This document shows positions 39,913-54,300 of a DNA stretch of 64,000 nt, piece by piece (position 1 is the first letter of the stretch; each line of letters begins with the position of its first letter). The stretch lies in assembly GCA_030568195.1 (NCBI GenBank), contig JAJLTO010000015.1, positions 372,001-436,000 on the forward strand, given 5' to 3'. Made by a program: the position numbers and the translations under genes. Source of the stretch: Dipodascopsis uninucleata var. uninucleata (lineage: Eukaryota > Ascomycota > Lipomycetes > Lipomycetales > Lipomycetaceae). The notes under the pieces are model-generated. The model saw only the letters and a program-made list of their open reading frames with translations. It was not told where the DNA came from and searched no databases.

Positions 39913-42900
39913 GGTAGATTGATTAGTCAGCAGTAAAACGAGATTTTAGATTGTTCAATAAAGACTGTCAACAAACTAGCAAAGGTAATATTGAGCAATA
40001 TATATATCGGAAATTGAGAATATTAGTTTTCGAATAGTATTGTATATTACTGCCCCAATCATAGCACCTATAGGTGTCCGAAGTCCGAAGTGAATTATCT
40101 CCGCCAGGTGAGATTCCGGATATAACAAGATCATAATATTATCTCCACACGCAACTTTCTAGCAGCACTTAACTAATAATCCAGGTGCTATTAGCTCAAA
40201 ATCTCGATATTTTGATGACTTCAATGATCTACGGACTATGTGCATGAAAAAAGCTTGGTATAAAAATGTGGACGACGGTAAGAATGCACGATATGTAGAC
40301 CAAGTTCATTATGGAATTTTTTTTCTTGAGATATGTGGGATTGCATTGATACATCCTAAATAGCTAGTTCTTTCACTCAATGTGAAGCAACATATGTGCA
40401 AGAATTGATTTCTGATATCCTTTCAAGTAAGGCACAAAGTGCATTAGAACGACTGAACACGTTGAATATTCGAGAAGTTGCTTGTATAGTTATATAATAT
40501 AAAACAGGGTCACATGCGCAGCGTATGAGCTGTTGAAACTAATCCTGGTAGTAAACGTAAATTTGCTACTTAGGAGCTTCATAGAGAAGAAGGATCATAA
40601 TAAATCGCAGAATTGTATTCCACAAGCGCAAACACTATAATATGTCTATTACTATGACTTGTAGTATTGGGAGCGCCACATAGGAAGTTTACATGAGATT
40701 CTCGGTACTATGAAATAGTATGTATACCACATCGCAAAATATGTCTTTATTAATTCTAAAATGATGCATCTTTTTACAAGTCAAAAATAGCGCAAGTTTC
40801 GTTGCAAAACTACTCAAAGTAACAGATGAAGCTATAATTGCGATCAATTATCACGTACTAGAATAGTTGGCAGAGAGAGCCTGAAAATCTATCAGATGTA
40901 GATGTCAAAGCAACACAATGTTTCGAAATGTCTGAATGATAAATTTCGAATAGACTCTCTGCAGCAGTAAATATGATGAACCAAAATACAATGCGAAAGT
41001 GTTACCTGGGCAAGACTATACTATTCAAAGCTGATATTCGTGAAAGCTATTGCTATCCCAAAGCAAATCGACACGACAGGATTCGTAATAAACGTATTTC
41101 ATCTCGCATAAACGGCGTTCTTTACACGTAATGTTTTTACAGTTATGACTGGTATACACAGATATACAGCTAAGAAGCACGAGGCAGTATGGCTAAGATT
41201 TTAGCGAAAACTAGTTCCCCAATACGATGGTAATTTGCCTTTCCTATTTGCTCTATAGTTTCATGCATCATCAGACTTTGATCGTTGATATGTAGCTACA
41301 GCTTAGAGCAAAGTTTCCTTCGCTATCATTCGAGTTTCCAAATGCTGAATGATTGTCATTTGTAATCCCAAAATAACCTTGGAAACTTCTTTGTGTTACA
41401 CCGATAGCAAGAATACTCTTGCGTTGCAGAGTGATAAGGTCTAGATTATCAATAGACAAGGGGTTTCTCAGACGATGTGATACGTATGGCCGAAATTTCA
41501 TCTTCTGCTATTATAAAATCAATACCGAAGCAACAGTGGGTTAGCGACCAAGGACAGGACAGATATCAAGACTTAGAAGTTAAATGTATAAAATTGTTAG
41601 GTATTTAAAAATATTTTAGATATGATAAACCAAACAGATCCTGCCTTGGTCTGCAACATATGGGATGAGTGTGCGATCTCTTGAAGGAGTGCAATGACTG
41701 CCTGAATTCTTGTATCAAGCTTATTTGCTGAAATAGAGGTTTAGCCGCTAGACTTAGAATCATAGGACTCTATCCGATTCTTGGTCGTGGACAAGTCTCT
41801 TCGCAATGCATCTGTCAGTACGCAAATTCTCTCTTCAAAGAATTTTAGACATCAAATATACTAGATTCAATACTATAATTCCTATGCACCAGATTCTAAC
41901 TGATTGATCAGCAAACATAATATCAGAAACATCACGTACCTGTGAAACAGAACAGACACTGCTCACGTCATTCACGACAGCAGGATATTACTAGCTGAAA
42001 TATTATTTACAGTCATTAGGAATATGAACTAGCTATAAGACTTATTGTGATGCAACTCTAGATACTGGGGACAAAAATCTTTATCTGTAGTATTCTTGGT
42101 TGTCTGGTATAAATATTGCTCTTCGCCATCTTCGCCACCATGGCTCCGCATATCAGCGACCTTACTGAACGCCCGTACGCTCTTGCTTCACGAATGCACT
42201 AGTAATTAGAGAATTGAACCAAACGGCAAAGGAAACCAATCAGTAATAAATGGCGGCTACAGTGCCCCGTAATCAGATCTGCTCATATTGAGACTATAGC
42301 GTCAGATGCACAATAATCTGGAGGACACTGATAGTAAGCTTTCAACGCGCTTCAGCAAATTGTAATTAAACTACTGTAAAATAGGACAAAAAGGCGCTTC
42401 TCGAGGATGGAACATTGCATTTCGAGTTAATTTCTGTTATGAGGACTATAACAGTCTTAAAGCCATGAAAATTTCAGCTCGGATCAGAAGTGAAATATTT
42501 CGTAGCACCACAATTCCTGACTGCAATAGCAACCACAGTGTCCTTTAAGTGTCCGTAATAAGAAATACCGCCTATGGCTGCTGCGTAATTTGGAACTCCC
42601 GAGGGTACGTAAACTGTTCGATATCATAAGTTCGCACCTGTAATCCGAAAAATATGCGGCAGTTAAGAGTTATTTAAGTTAACATGCTACTATTTATTTG
42701 CCGGTTATGAAGATGCATTCTAATGTTCCATGCAGTCGTATGGAGTTGACTGAAGAAGTGAGAAGACCAGAACTCATGGCGAAATCATTAATCCTGGGAT
42801 CGACTTCCTGAATGCCTTCAGTAGTTAGAGAGATTTCGCGCCAATTATAAAATCAACTTCCTGCAGATTTCTTGTTACAGTAAATCACCTCCATAAAGTA

Positions 42901-45078
42901 AAAGCATCAAAGGTAGATTACTTATTTCTTAACAATAGCATACAATCCACCTTCACCAGATCTTGCCGTTAAAATCCCTAATAACGAACGGTGAGCTCAT
43001 TGAGCGTTCGGATGTTACGATCCCGTCGCTAGCATGAAGTGAGCTGGAATAAATATAATACTAAGAAAAGCCAAATTGTCAGAGTAAATAAACACGAATA
43101 TTTTGTTCAAAGGGAATAAAATTATATCCAGTCATGAAGATAATAGGACCATATGGAGTATACTAAGGTGAAATAAAGAATTCAATGAGAGGTGCATAAG
43201 CCATACAAAGGATTTCGTCAAACAAGCTCTCATACGGGCCATTAGATTGATATCAACTATCTCAAATTCAAATCGGTATCTCATATCTCGTGTCTCACGA
43301 AGTGTCCTAGATTTTAATTTTAGACCGAGGGCTATATGTCTCCGATAGAATATAATTACGGTATATATAACAAGTACGGACCATAAAAGGGTTGTCTGCT
43401 CGGCTGTGATATATCGCCACGGCAACTGTCCTAAAACTAGCCAGAGACTGGTCGATATTTTGTCTAAGGAATCCAGCTATTGCAAAAGGCGAAACATATG
43501 TCCAGGTTTTGCTAAGGGAACATCATAGATCTGCCATATAGCCAGATAGCTGGAATAATCGAAGAGAGTCTTGCTCATCATAAGTGCTTGCCATGGCAAT
43601 AACAGTAAATTATACATGCTGTATTTTCGCCAACCAAGAGCCATCCGTTTCTTCGGACAAACTTCTACCACTGTTCAACACTGCCATCTTTAGATACATC
43701 TTTGCACGGCTACAGTCAAATTAATCCTCATACCGAAAGTGTACTACGTTGCGCAAGCACGTTATACGTCTATCTCATATAATGATCCCAGCCATTGACT
43801 GAAAGAATGCTTGCTCGCCAATACGAGCACGTGATAGCATTTCCAGCCGCACATAGCGCACATCAGGCCTTGATTTTTTGCAGTTTGTTCTCGGATGCAG
43901 AATTGGCTGATTAGTGCTATTCTCCATTGGCTAATATCGCTCTTTATATCTATTCAACGTCTGATTAGAGATCGTGAAGACACATGCTCGATTTTGACGC
44001 TATCATCTACGATTCTTCTTCGTTCTTGCTTCTTTGACTATTCGGCTGGATCGCTTCTCGGCCATTCATGTCTTAGCGATAATTTTTGAACTTGGCGTTC
44101 GACAGACGAGCTACCTTGTCATCATGTCTGTAGTATAGTTTTTTTTTGGGTATGCGCATAGGTACCAAAAAGATTCTAGCTTTAAAGCTGATTTCACGAG
44201 CGCCAATACATGACTACGCATTAATATGTTCCCATGTGCAAGATCGACTGGCTGCTGCGTGCCGATGGCTTTCGTCAAGATGACCCTTTTTTTTATTATT
44301 GCGAATATAAAGGTCCACGCCCATCCTACCTCAGATGTTTTCTCTTGACAACTACTTGGCAGTACTTGGCAGATACATCATTACATCGCCTTTCACAGCT
44401 ATGGTAGATACGAAATTCACCAATAGCATGCCGCTGTTGGGACATGTTCTCTTGAGCCTGGGAGTTTAGTTTTTTGATGTTAGGGTTTTAACTATGTAGG
44501 GTTACTTAAACTATCGCACATGTGATTTTAATATTAAGACTGAGAGCGCAGGAGTTCAACGTTGTATGGTTGCTGACAGTAACACTGTGGGGACGCAATT
44601 GGCAGGTCCCAAGTCGGTAAAAGTAGTATATCTTCCTTGTAGCAGCAGATAATGAGAGTTTGGCCAAGAAATCAAGCCTCTTGGTTGTCGTTTTATGCGT
44701 GTATCAGTCAATGTGCCATCGGCAGGTGGACGCATTGATTTTTCTATTGGTGACCGTATCTGACATAGATCCACAACACGTCGAAACGAGAATTTTAGTT
44801 TTGATGCTTTGAGTGCCTAATAAGAAAATCTGCTAGTAGTTGGATATTTGAAAGTTGGGTTAACTAGTGTGTGCGAGATTACCTATAAAATAGGTCGACT
44901 AGCCAGTCGATATCTCTGTTTATTGTTCTCAGTTAGCCAGCAGAGGTCTCACAAGATCAAGACTTACGTTGAATTCCTTTAGACGAACCCGTAATTCGCG
45001 TAAATATTTCGTTAGCAACTACCTTGATTCTATTTAGGTTGTTTACATTGTTGGTTGCCTTGCGTAATAAACGAAAAA
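39913..45078. other. Gene desert, 5.2 kb
   Basis: No gene is supported. The only suspicious stretch is 43132-43671 on the minus strand, where open frames of 60-100 codons overlap in two phases and could be the remains of a host gene, but no family is recognised. A CACGTG element lies at 43828-43833, about 1.25 kb before the PHO89 start, further than usual for a Pho4-type site. The last few hundred bases are the PHO89 promoter. Confidence 0.45.
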
Positions 45079-46767
45079 ATGGCGTTGCATCAGTTTGATT
45101 ACATCTTCGCGCTGGGAATGATATTTGCGTTCCTTGACGCGTGGAATATTGGAGCGAATGACGTTGCGAACTCGTTTGCTACATCAGTTTCGTCGCGGTC
45201 CCTTAAATATTGGCAAGCGATGGTGCTAGCTGCTATTTGTGAATTTTTGGGAGCAGTTCTTCTTGGATCACGAGTCTCAGATACAATTCGCAATAAGATC
45301 TTGGATGTTACGTTATTTGAAGAATATCCAGCAACCCTGATGCTTGCTATGATGTGTGCTGCTGTGGGTTCGTCGATTTGGCTTACTATCGCAACGAGAA
45401 TTGGAGCCCCAGTTTCTACCACCCACTCGACTGTTGGTGGTATTATGGGTGCCGGAGTTGCAACGTTTGGTAGACATGGTGTCGTCTGGGGTTGGAAAGG
45501 ATTTTCTCAGATTGTTGCGTCTTGGTTCATCGCTCCAGCCATTGCTGGAGGATTTGGTGGCATCATCTTCTTGATTGCGAAATTCACAGTACTGAGATGG
45601 AAGGATAAAGCCTTGCGAAATTCGTACTATCTTATTCCGTTTTTCTTCTGTTTTACAACTTCGATCTTAACTCTTGTCATTGTATGGAAAGGTGCACCTA
45701 ATTTGAATATCAGTAACCTCAAACCAGGTGCTATTGCTGCTTGTTGTCTCGGTGTTGCTGGTAGTACTTTGTTGATTTATTTGCTTTTCTTCTTTCCCTA
45801 TTTCTATAGGAAGGCAGCTCTCGAAGACTGGACTCTTAAGCCCTATCATATGTTTCTTGGTCCCCTTCTATGGAAGCGCGGCGAAGTTCCTCCTCCACCA
45901 CCTGGCGCAGTGTCTGTTCCGGACTATGCAGAAGGTCACAAGGAGGCGGATGATAATGCTTCTGGAACTGGAGATGAAGAGAAAGATATGGGCGAAAGAG
46001 TAATTACGGAAGTTAGCGCAACGTCAGCACCTTCAGAGAATAATACACCTCTGTCTGGAGTAGAAAAGAAGGAAATTGCCCCCTGGTATACACCTAAGGG
46101 TGCAGCTATTAGAATTTGGAAGGCTTTCACTCATGGTCTTACACAGGATGTTATCTCATATCAAAGCTCTCAGGGCGGTTTCTTGGCTGGTGATCACAAG
46201 CGGCGAAATAAAAATGCACCTATATACGATAATAAAGTGGAACATATGTTTTCTTTCTTACAGGCTTTGACTGCCGGAACCATGTCGTTCGCTCACGGAT
46301 CTAATGATATATCAAACGCTGCTGGTCCACTAGCAGCTATTTATTTCACCTGGTCCCGGAATAGTGTCAGTGCGAAGTCACCAGTTCCTGTTTGGCTTTT
46401 AGCGTACACCGCTGGCGCATTGGTCATTGGTCTATGGACTTATGGATACCATCTTATGAGGAATCTTGGAAATCGTCTTACCCTTCATTCTCCTTCTCGA
46501 GGATTCTCTATGGAGCTTGGAGCGGCATTGACTACAGTTTTAGCTACCAAGCTTGGTATCCCAATTTCATCTACTCAGTGTATCATTGGTGCAACAGTTA
46601 TGGTTGGTCTATGTAATAATGATTTGCGGGCAGTTAACTATAGAATGGTCGCATGGTGTTATGCCGGATGGATTCTTACAGTTCCATGTGCCGGTTTGAT
46701 CTCCGGTATCATATGTGGTATTATTATCAACGCTCCTCACTTCATGGAGGTTTATACCGCGTCGTAG
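45079..46767 (+). CDS. PHO89: Na+/phosphate symporter, PiT family (Pho89)
   Basis: 562 residues from the ATG at 45079 (a longer frame to 45055 has no better ATG). Both PiT signatures are present: GANDVANSFATSVSSRSL near residue 23 and GSNDISNAAGPLAAIYF in the C-terminal half, plus the paired GAPVSTTHS and GIPISSTQC motifs of the inverted repeat. About twelve membrane segments flank a long charged central loop (about residues 280-390, Asp/Glu-rich). Yeast Pho89 imports phosphate with Na+ at the plasma membrane at alkaline pH and is induced by phosphate limitation through Pho4. No clear CACGTG/CACGTT site lies close to the start. The gene is intronless and isolated. Confidence 0.97.
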   Translation: MALHQFDYIFALGMIFAFLDAWNIGANDVANSFATSVSSRSLKYWQAMVLAAICEFLGAVLLGSRVSDTIRNKILDVTLFEEYPATLMLAMMCAAVGSSIWLTIATRIGAPVSTTHSTVGGIMGAGVATFGRHGVVWGWKGFSQIVASWFIAPAIAGGFGGIIFLIAKFTVLRWKDKALRNSYYLIPFFFCFTTSILTLVIVWKGAPNLNISNLKPGAIAACCLGVAGSTLLIYLLFFFPYFYRKAALEDWTLKPYHMFLGPLLWKRGEVPPPPPGAVSVPDYAEGHKEADDNASGTGDEEKDMGERVITEVSATSAPSENNTPLSGVEKKEIAPWYTPKGAAIRIWKAFTHGLTQDVISYQSSQGGFLAGDHKRRNKNAPIYDNKVEHMFSFLQALTAGTMSFAHGSNDISNAAGPLAAIYFTWSRNSVSAKSPVPVWLLAYTAGALVIGLWTYGYHLMRNLGNRLTLHSPSRGFSMELGAALTTVLATKLGIPISSTQCIIGATVMVGLCNNDLRAVNYRMVAWCYAGWILTVPCAGLISGIICGIIINAPHFMEVYTAS

Positions 46768-49700
46768 TTACATGACACGTTTGGGTAGTTTCATATTTTG
46801 CGTCGTAATACTGGCACTGATTTGTCGATATAATGATAGACGCTATTCTTTTATCTGCCAATTTAATGTGGTAGCATTTTTGAAACTATAAACACAAAAT
46901 AATTGATACTATTTTTCTTCCAATTTGTGGATTAACCAAATGTATAATCTTATTCTGTTTGATTACGGTAACTTAATGTTTATTGTTTTTTTGGTAATAG
47001 GATGCTAGTAGATTACCATCTCTTGAGTTTTATGATGGAATAAACCATAGCTAGAATTATGGGTAATAGGGATAATATTTTCTGGTTAATAAGTTCGATT
47101 TTTCCTATTTAAATATAATAACTAGGTATATGCTGAAAACGACACTGATTATTCTTTTTTTAGCACCTTTCGTGTTTCGCTTCTTCTAGAATTCTCCTAT
47201 ATGGACTCCAATCCTCAGGGAAAATAGATTTTAAAATAGATCCATTTTGAGATATAATATCAATTTACTACTTGATCTTATGTACGAATTAGCAAATTGT
47301 GTCCCCAATTGGGTTTTACGAGTTTGACGTAGTGTTTTGACAAGAAACGAGGTATATACTATGTTATCTCACCCGGGGCATATAACTCTACATTACTGCA
47401 CTTTGTCAGATCCATGTGATGTTAAACAGTTTTCTAGTTTCCCGTCATATTAACTTAGTTTTAGAAGGATATAAGGTTGAGAACTTGACTATTCTTGTCA
47501 AACTAAAATTATTTACGTAGATTATACATGTAGCTGTCTAAGTACGTATGTACAAAACGCTTCACTTATACTGATTAGAAGATAATGAGTTCAATTATAT
47601 ATATAGTTGTAAATATCTAAAAACTGATGCAACCTACATTGGGAGATATTTGGTATTATTTATACGGAAAGGTACTTCAGCTCTCGAAACAGATCATTAC
47701 TCTAGAACTCTTTCGAGATCATTAATATCAGTCGGAAATATATAATTATGGTAGATGCGACAGATCCGAATCGAATGTAGAAGCATCCAGATAGATAAGC
47801 CGTACATTAGTCCTACTGGAATATTAAGGTTGAACTCGAGATCGGTGCTTCCAGATAGATTCTTTATTACTTTGTAGTACGACTAATTGCGAGAAACAAA
47901 TTATTGTCTATAGCCGACATGTAACCTAGGGTAAAATTCAGTATTGCTGATCAGGAAATGTATGATTCGATAGACATACTTGTGTCGCCTTTAATATAGA
48001 AAGACAGAAACTAAAGATTGGCCAGTACGCTAAAGACTTATGTTGGAAATATCTAAGAGAACAAAACTAACAGATTAAAACGCCCAAATAAGTCTTGCCT
48101 GGCAGAAATGCATATATACTGGGCTAAAGGTTTGAAAGTAGGTTTACAGATAGAGCTAAACTGTTTATATTGCAAGTAAAGAGGGCCATGATAACGAACG
48201 CAAAATAAGAAATGCTTGTAGAATCAGTTGCTTCTATAAGCGCTTGTTAGTTCCAGGTGAGCTATAGCCTTTTTACAATAGAAATTCGTATGTGTTCTGT
48301 CATTTGATATTATGATAGATAGTATATGATAGTGACAGGATGCAAGAGAGAGTTAATAATAGACGATATTCCGCTTGTCAGACTACCACTCCATGGAATA
48401 TGTCGTAGAAGCAGCATACCGAACCTAGCTCATCTACAGACGAAATGTTCCCACAATTTCTTTTCTCCTTGCAATAATCTGTGGAGTTGCTTGCACAGGC
48501 AAACCTCTCGTCATGGACGCGACATCGGCATGACTACGGCAAATTTCCTCACGCTATCCACGCGTCCTATTAGGCGGTGGCAGTTCCATTCTATAAAAGC
48601 GTCCGGACCTCACCCGCACAATACTTAATGATATCTTAAGAAATTGGTCGTGCCTCTAAGCGTGCTCATCTAGAATTTATGAATAGATGCGTCACCAGCT
48701 CTATGGTGTTAATTTGCAGTACGCACAAAACCTTGCGCTACTAAACAATAAGCCAAAGTACTGGAGCTTGACTCTCTAATGATTTCCAAACAGTAATCCA
48801 ATACGTCGCATCTGCTAGAAGTCATCGGTGTCTTAAGCTCTCGAGTCTCTTATCAATTTTGGTTAGTATACCTTCTCTAGAAGATGGATGCATAAGCTGA
48901 TCAAATGGCATGGTGTGCTGTCAAGCTAGCTCCAAAATTTGTCAAATATCGAAGAACTTTTTTATATCATCCATTCTTTCCATACAAGATAGATACTGGC
49001 TATCTGGCCAGCTTCAAAACCATAATCGTTGTTAGACTATTAGCAGCAGAGCTGAACAATCAATTTATTTTGTAGGAAGCAATAGTGAGCTCTTACGAAG
49101 TCTCATTATTGATATTGAAAGTTTTATTGACGTCTATTTGTCAAATTTATGGTATAATTATCTTTAAACTGACGCCGTTATGAAAATAATTGCCTTTCAA
49201 ATTGGTTGTGTGTCAGAGTCAACCTCTTTAGTGCACTTAGGGAGTGAAACACGCAATATTTGCAATAGACTAAATGCTTGGATTGGGCAAATCTTCGTAT
49301 CTGTTAGTTCAGAATCTCAGGAAAATGATGAATTATAGACAATCTGACACATAATATAATTGTCCATACTTGATTATACGGAATAGTCTGTTGAAGCGCT
49401 ATATGGTCACATGTTGATAGTATGACTCCCTAGATCAAACAAAATTCTGAAGATACTGCCTTTGCTCTCGGATAAGTCATTTATATATCATTCTCTGAAA
49501 TTGAGAGAAAATTTGGGTTGCGAGATGGATTGACTGGTCTAGGTTACTACGACAACGTCTCTAGCTTGCTGGAATTCAATACCTTACTGTCCGACATTCT
49601 AGGCAGTGCCTTAGGTGACAAGTAAAAGAAATCGCCTACTCGTTGCCAATACTGCTGGTCCAAGTAGCCAATACGCCTTCATTCCAAATGCTGTATCGAC

Positions 49701-51388
49701 GATCAGTTCCTGAATTTTTGGCATTCTTGAGCATGCACACACAACAATGCTGGTTATCGTTCAAGCTGCTAAACAGTCGCCCGAGTAAGGTTAAATTCTT
49801 TGTTGAGGTAGTTTTAATTATAGCTAGAATCTACCCAGTTTTAATTATGCTTACTATACCTAAACCAATGATCTCTATAGAGAATTACATGTCTTAATGA
49901 ATAAATCGTCTCTAATTATGAAACGATAGGATAAATATGAAAGAAGCATAAGAATTCCATTAGGGAAATGATACTAACTATCTGAAATAATGTACCTAAC
50001 AGTTGATCTTTCATAGGACTAAACTAACAAGAAAGCTGAGGTTCATCAAGAAAGACGAATATATAAATCTTCTCGACACAGACCTCAATTTCTAATTTTA
50101 TATTTCTCTTGCCATACTAGCCATTCCGCCTTCAAAAACATTACTCAGTATGCAATTAATTCTTACAAACTATAGTGGGTGTGACCTAACAGCTAAGTGA
50201 GTTAAGAGGCACGTAAATTAAAATGGTGTTCGATTCGCTTGAGCTCGAGATATATATGTATCGTACGAGCACACAAAAAAAATTATATATCCTACGGAAA
50301 GGAAGTAGAATGTATTTATGGGTGAACTTCATTTATTTAGCTAAGAAGTTTGGAATATAGTTATATAAGTATTTTTTTAGTCCATACTGCTGTAGAGACT
50401 CCGTTAATGAAGAGATACATAATATGAGATTTCTAACGAACGTTAGACTAAAACAGGCTGAAGCATCTAATCCTTCAGCATTATGATCAAATTCAAAGGT
50501 AGCTAGCTCTAGATGTTTAATAACTTAGGAATAACAGAGCTATAGCACCAATATAATTTAAATAAAATGTGTATAAACCAATGAGTTAAGCCCTGACTAA
50601 TTCAAAGAAAGCAGCGTATTGAGAGATCTCGCTTGTTGGAAAACTGTGCAGACACCGTAAAGAAAGATTTTCTTGCCTCTATACCCTTTTAATGTGCTAA
50701 TAGAGACCAATATTTATATAAACTGACAGTTATAACAAATAAATAGGCTTGCAGTTACATCCTACACGGCTATTTAGGTTGAGGCTTGAGGTAAGGGTAT
50801 GAATTGCAACTTATTACACCATTTTTTGGCAGGATTACCTGCTCAATGGAGAGAGTATCCTGTCATTTCGTGCTTGCCTGTAGGCGATGTAGTTTTCACG
50901 TACCAAATACTTATTCTATTGCGTTGATACTTATGTTGCATTTATTGCTATAGGCAGAAATTCTGGTACAGTAAATTGTGCTTAACATTAAGTAATGTTT
51001 TTCGATCTGATAGTGTATCATCTGTATAGACATGAGGAACTTGTTTGTTTAGCAGAACTGCGGTATGTAACTTAATCTAGCTTTCACCAACACCTCTAGG
51101 CTACGAATAACTTTATCCTGAGTTCATGAGAGCATTAAGGCAAAAGATGACGTGCTTGGTCTATGTTAGTGGTTAACCATGGTTGAAGAATCATCGGACA
51201 TGTCCAATGCCTTGTCAGCTAAGTAGTAACTTTTTTTTGTTACCTGTATCTTCTGAAACGGAGGTTTCTGCGGATAACGAATAGCTATTTCTATGGTATA
51301 TAGTCTCTGCTTCCAATATCATTTCCATTTTCTCATATACTCTGCTTGAATTGCTTGAAGCTGGCATTTTGAAATTTACTGTAGAGAC
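46768..51388. other. Gene desert, 4.6 kb
   Basis: No gene is supported. Open frames of 84-100 codons (48326-48628 and 49643-49897) lack motifs and appear to be chance. The final kilobase is the promoter region of the ABCB transporter. Confidence 0.5.
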
Positions 51389-54300
51389 ATGGTAAATCAG
51401 TTACAACCAAGCAAAGATGCTCGCAAGAGTACAACGGAATCATCTCCTCTGTTACAGCAGTCTGCCAATGCGACTGCTGTAGCCGTACATACGGATGAGT
51501 TCTCTCATCTTTCGCCTCGCGAGGCCGCGATTCTTCGTTCTCAGGTTAAGGTAGAGCCAGTCAAAGCGTCATTTTGGGCACTTTATCGATACGCAACGGC
51601 TAAAGATCGATATCTTCTTGCGATTGGTTTTTTATTCGCCATTATTTCCGGAGCTCTGAGACCTCTGATGACGGTACGCTTTCTATTTCGCAAGTTAGTA
51701 CTACAAATGCTAATTACTTGTGTAGATTCTCGTTGGAAATATTGCTCAGCTATTTGTGACATATCGCCCGTGCTACGACTCCCACGATGGTGAATATTAT
51801 CAAAATTTCTGTGAATACAGCTCTAATTCGACATTCCATAATTCGAATTTATACAATGAGACAGATGCCTCTGAAAGCTACGGTTCAAGATATGAAGCCA
51901 TAACTTCACCTGAAGAGTTTATGAGATCAATTAACAAAATTGCATTGTAAGTATTTTCCGTGTGTTGCTGCTTGGCATCTGATTGCTGATAAACAATTAG
52001 TTTCTTCATTATGCTAGCTATAACAGATAGCATTGCATCAACAATATGCACGTTCATTTTTATCGACAGAGGTGAAACTCTCTCGTCACGTATCCGACGT
52101 CATTACCTCGAATCGACATTGCGGCAGAACATAGCTTATTTTGACAAACTCGGTACAGGCGAGATAACGACTCGCATATCCTCTGACGCACTGCTTGCAC
52201 AAGAAGGCATGTCCGAAAAAGTTAGTCTAGCGACTTCTTCAGTTACAAATTTCATTGCTGCTATGGTTGTCGCATTTTTTAGGTCTTGGAAGTTGACATT
52301 TATATTATTGGGAATTATTATTAGTGTAATGGTTACCATGGCGATTTCTTCACATTATATGGTTCGATTTTATCGGCGGTCTCTTTCTGGATATTCTGTT
52401 GGTGGCACAATTGCAGAAGAAACCCTTTCAAGTGTTCGGAATGTACAAGCATTCGCGATGGAAGAAAGACTCGCGTCACAGTACGATGATTTCCTTGTCA
52501 TCACTGAAAGATGGGCGCATAGAGCTGGGATGGTTTTAGGAGTCACAACTGCAGCCATGTGGTTTTTCATGTACTGCAATTATTCACTGGCTTTTTTCCA
52601 AGGATCACGCTACATTGCATCGGGATACTTAGAAATTCGTCAGGTCATGTCGACGCTGATGGTGGTCATGATGGGTGCTTTCTGGTTGTCTAATATTCCA
52701 CCACATCTCCGTCATATAGCCAATGGTATGGCTGCCGCATCTAAGTTGTATACTGCCATCGATCGTCCTTCGGCTGTAGATCCTTTTGAAGAAGGTAATA
52801 CTTTTCCAGTCTCGGAACTTGCGGGCAACATTGAATTTCGAGACGTGAAATTCATTTACCCATCGCGCCCAGAATCGGTGATCCTCAATCATTTTAACCT
52901 CACGATAGAGGCAGGAACTACAGTGGCCCTTGTTGGTGCATCAGGATCCGGCAAAAGTACAATTATAGGCATCCTTGAGCGTTTCTATAAAGCTGTTGGT
53001 GGGAATATATACATCGATGGTCATGACATTGATGAATTAAGCGTCTCGTTTTTAAGACAGCAGATTGCACTTGTCTCCCAGGAACCTATTCTGTTCGCTT
53101 GCACAGTCTTTGAAAACATTGCTTATGGTCTTGTAGGAACGCGTTACGAAAATGTCTCTGACATAGAGAAGCAAGCTCTGGTAACTGAAGCCTGTAAACA
53201 AGCAAATGCTTTGGATTTCATTGAAAAGCTACCTCTTGGTTTGCAGACGCATGTGGGCGAACGTGGATTTTTACTTTCTGGAGGACAGAAGCAGCGTGTA
53301 GCTATTGCACGTGCTATTGTAAGCAATCCTAAAATTCTCCTACTCGACGAGGCCACTTCAGCCCTAGATACTAAGAGCGAGGGTGTGGTTCAAGATGCAC
53401 TAAATGTTGCGTCAAAGAACCGAACAACGATTGTTGTTGCCCATCGCCTATCAACTATTAAAGATGCTGATAAAATTGTTGTTATGTCTCATGGAACAAT
53501 CCTTGAAACCGGTACCCATGCGGAATTGATGAGGAAAGAAGGTGAATACTATTCACTTGTTCAGGCTCAGAAAATTGAGCTTGCTAAATCTTCGACAATT
53601 GTGGACTCCAATTCCGATTCGGAATTGGATTCCGAAGATTCCTCAGTTAAGAGTGATTCTACTGAATCTTGGGAGAAGCAGTCTGAAGAAGAAGCAAACA
53701 CGTTAAGACTCCAGCGAACAAAAACTGGACGCTCCATTTCTAGTGTTATCCTAAGCCAGAAATTGGAGCAAGAAAACCTAAAGCCGGAATCAACGTGGGC
53801 ATTGATTATGTTTTTGACTTCACTAACTAAAAAAGAGAATGGCTATTTGCTTATTGGCTCAGTATGTGCTGCCATAAATGGTTTAGGACATCCGGCAGTG
53901 GCAATTTTGTACGCTCTTTGTTTGCAAGCATTCCGTGATGGTCCTGATTCGTATGATTATATGCTCAGTCACATTCGAGTTTACTCTTTAATTTTCTTTC
54001 TCCTTGGTATACTTCAAAGTGTGAGCTATTTTGTCTGCAATGCTACGCTTTCGTTTGTCGGCCAACGATTGATTCGACGAATTCGACTACTCACATTCAA
54101 ATACTTTCTACGACAAGATATGCAATTTTTTGATCTAAAGGAGAATTCTACAGGTAGGCTAACTGCGTTGCTGTCGCAGGATGCACAGGCTGTCGAAGGA
54201 CTTAGTGGTGCTACCCTGGGCCAGATATTAAACGCGATTACCAATGTTGTAGGTGGATCGATCTTGGCTTTGATCATTGCCCCAAAGATGTCATGGGTGT

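Noticed and set aside
43828-43833. CACGTG as a Pho4-type site for PHO89
   Set aside because: It lies about 1.25 kb before the PHO89 start with a long unannotated stretch between; too far to claim.
47059-47080. Partial resemblance to the I-SceI homing-endonuclease site (TAGGGATAA)
   Set aside because: Only the first nine bases match the 18-base site; expected by chance in AT-rich DNA.
48326-48628. 100-codon + strand open frame in the 46.8-51.4 kb desert
   Set aside because: Random-looking composition with Cys/His scattered and no zinc-finger spacing; no motif.
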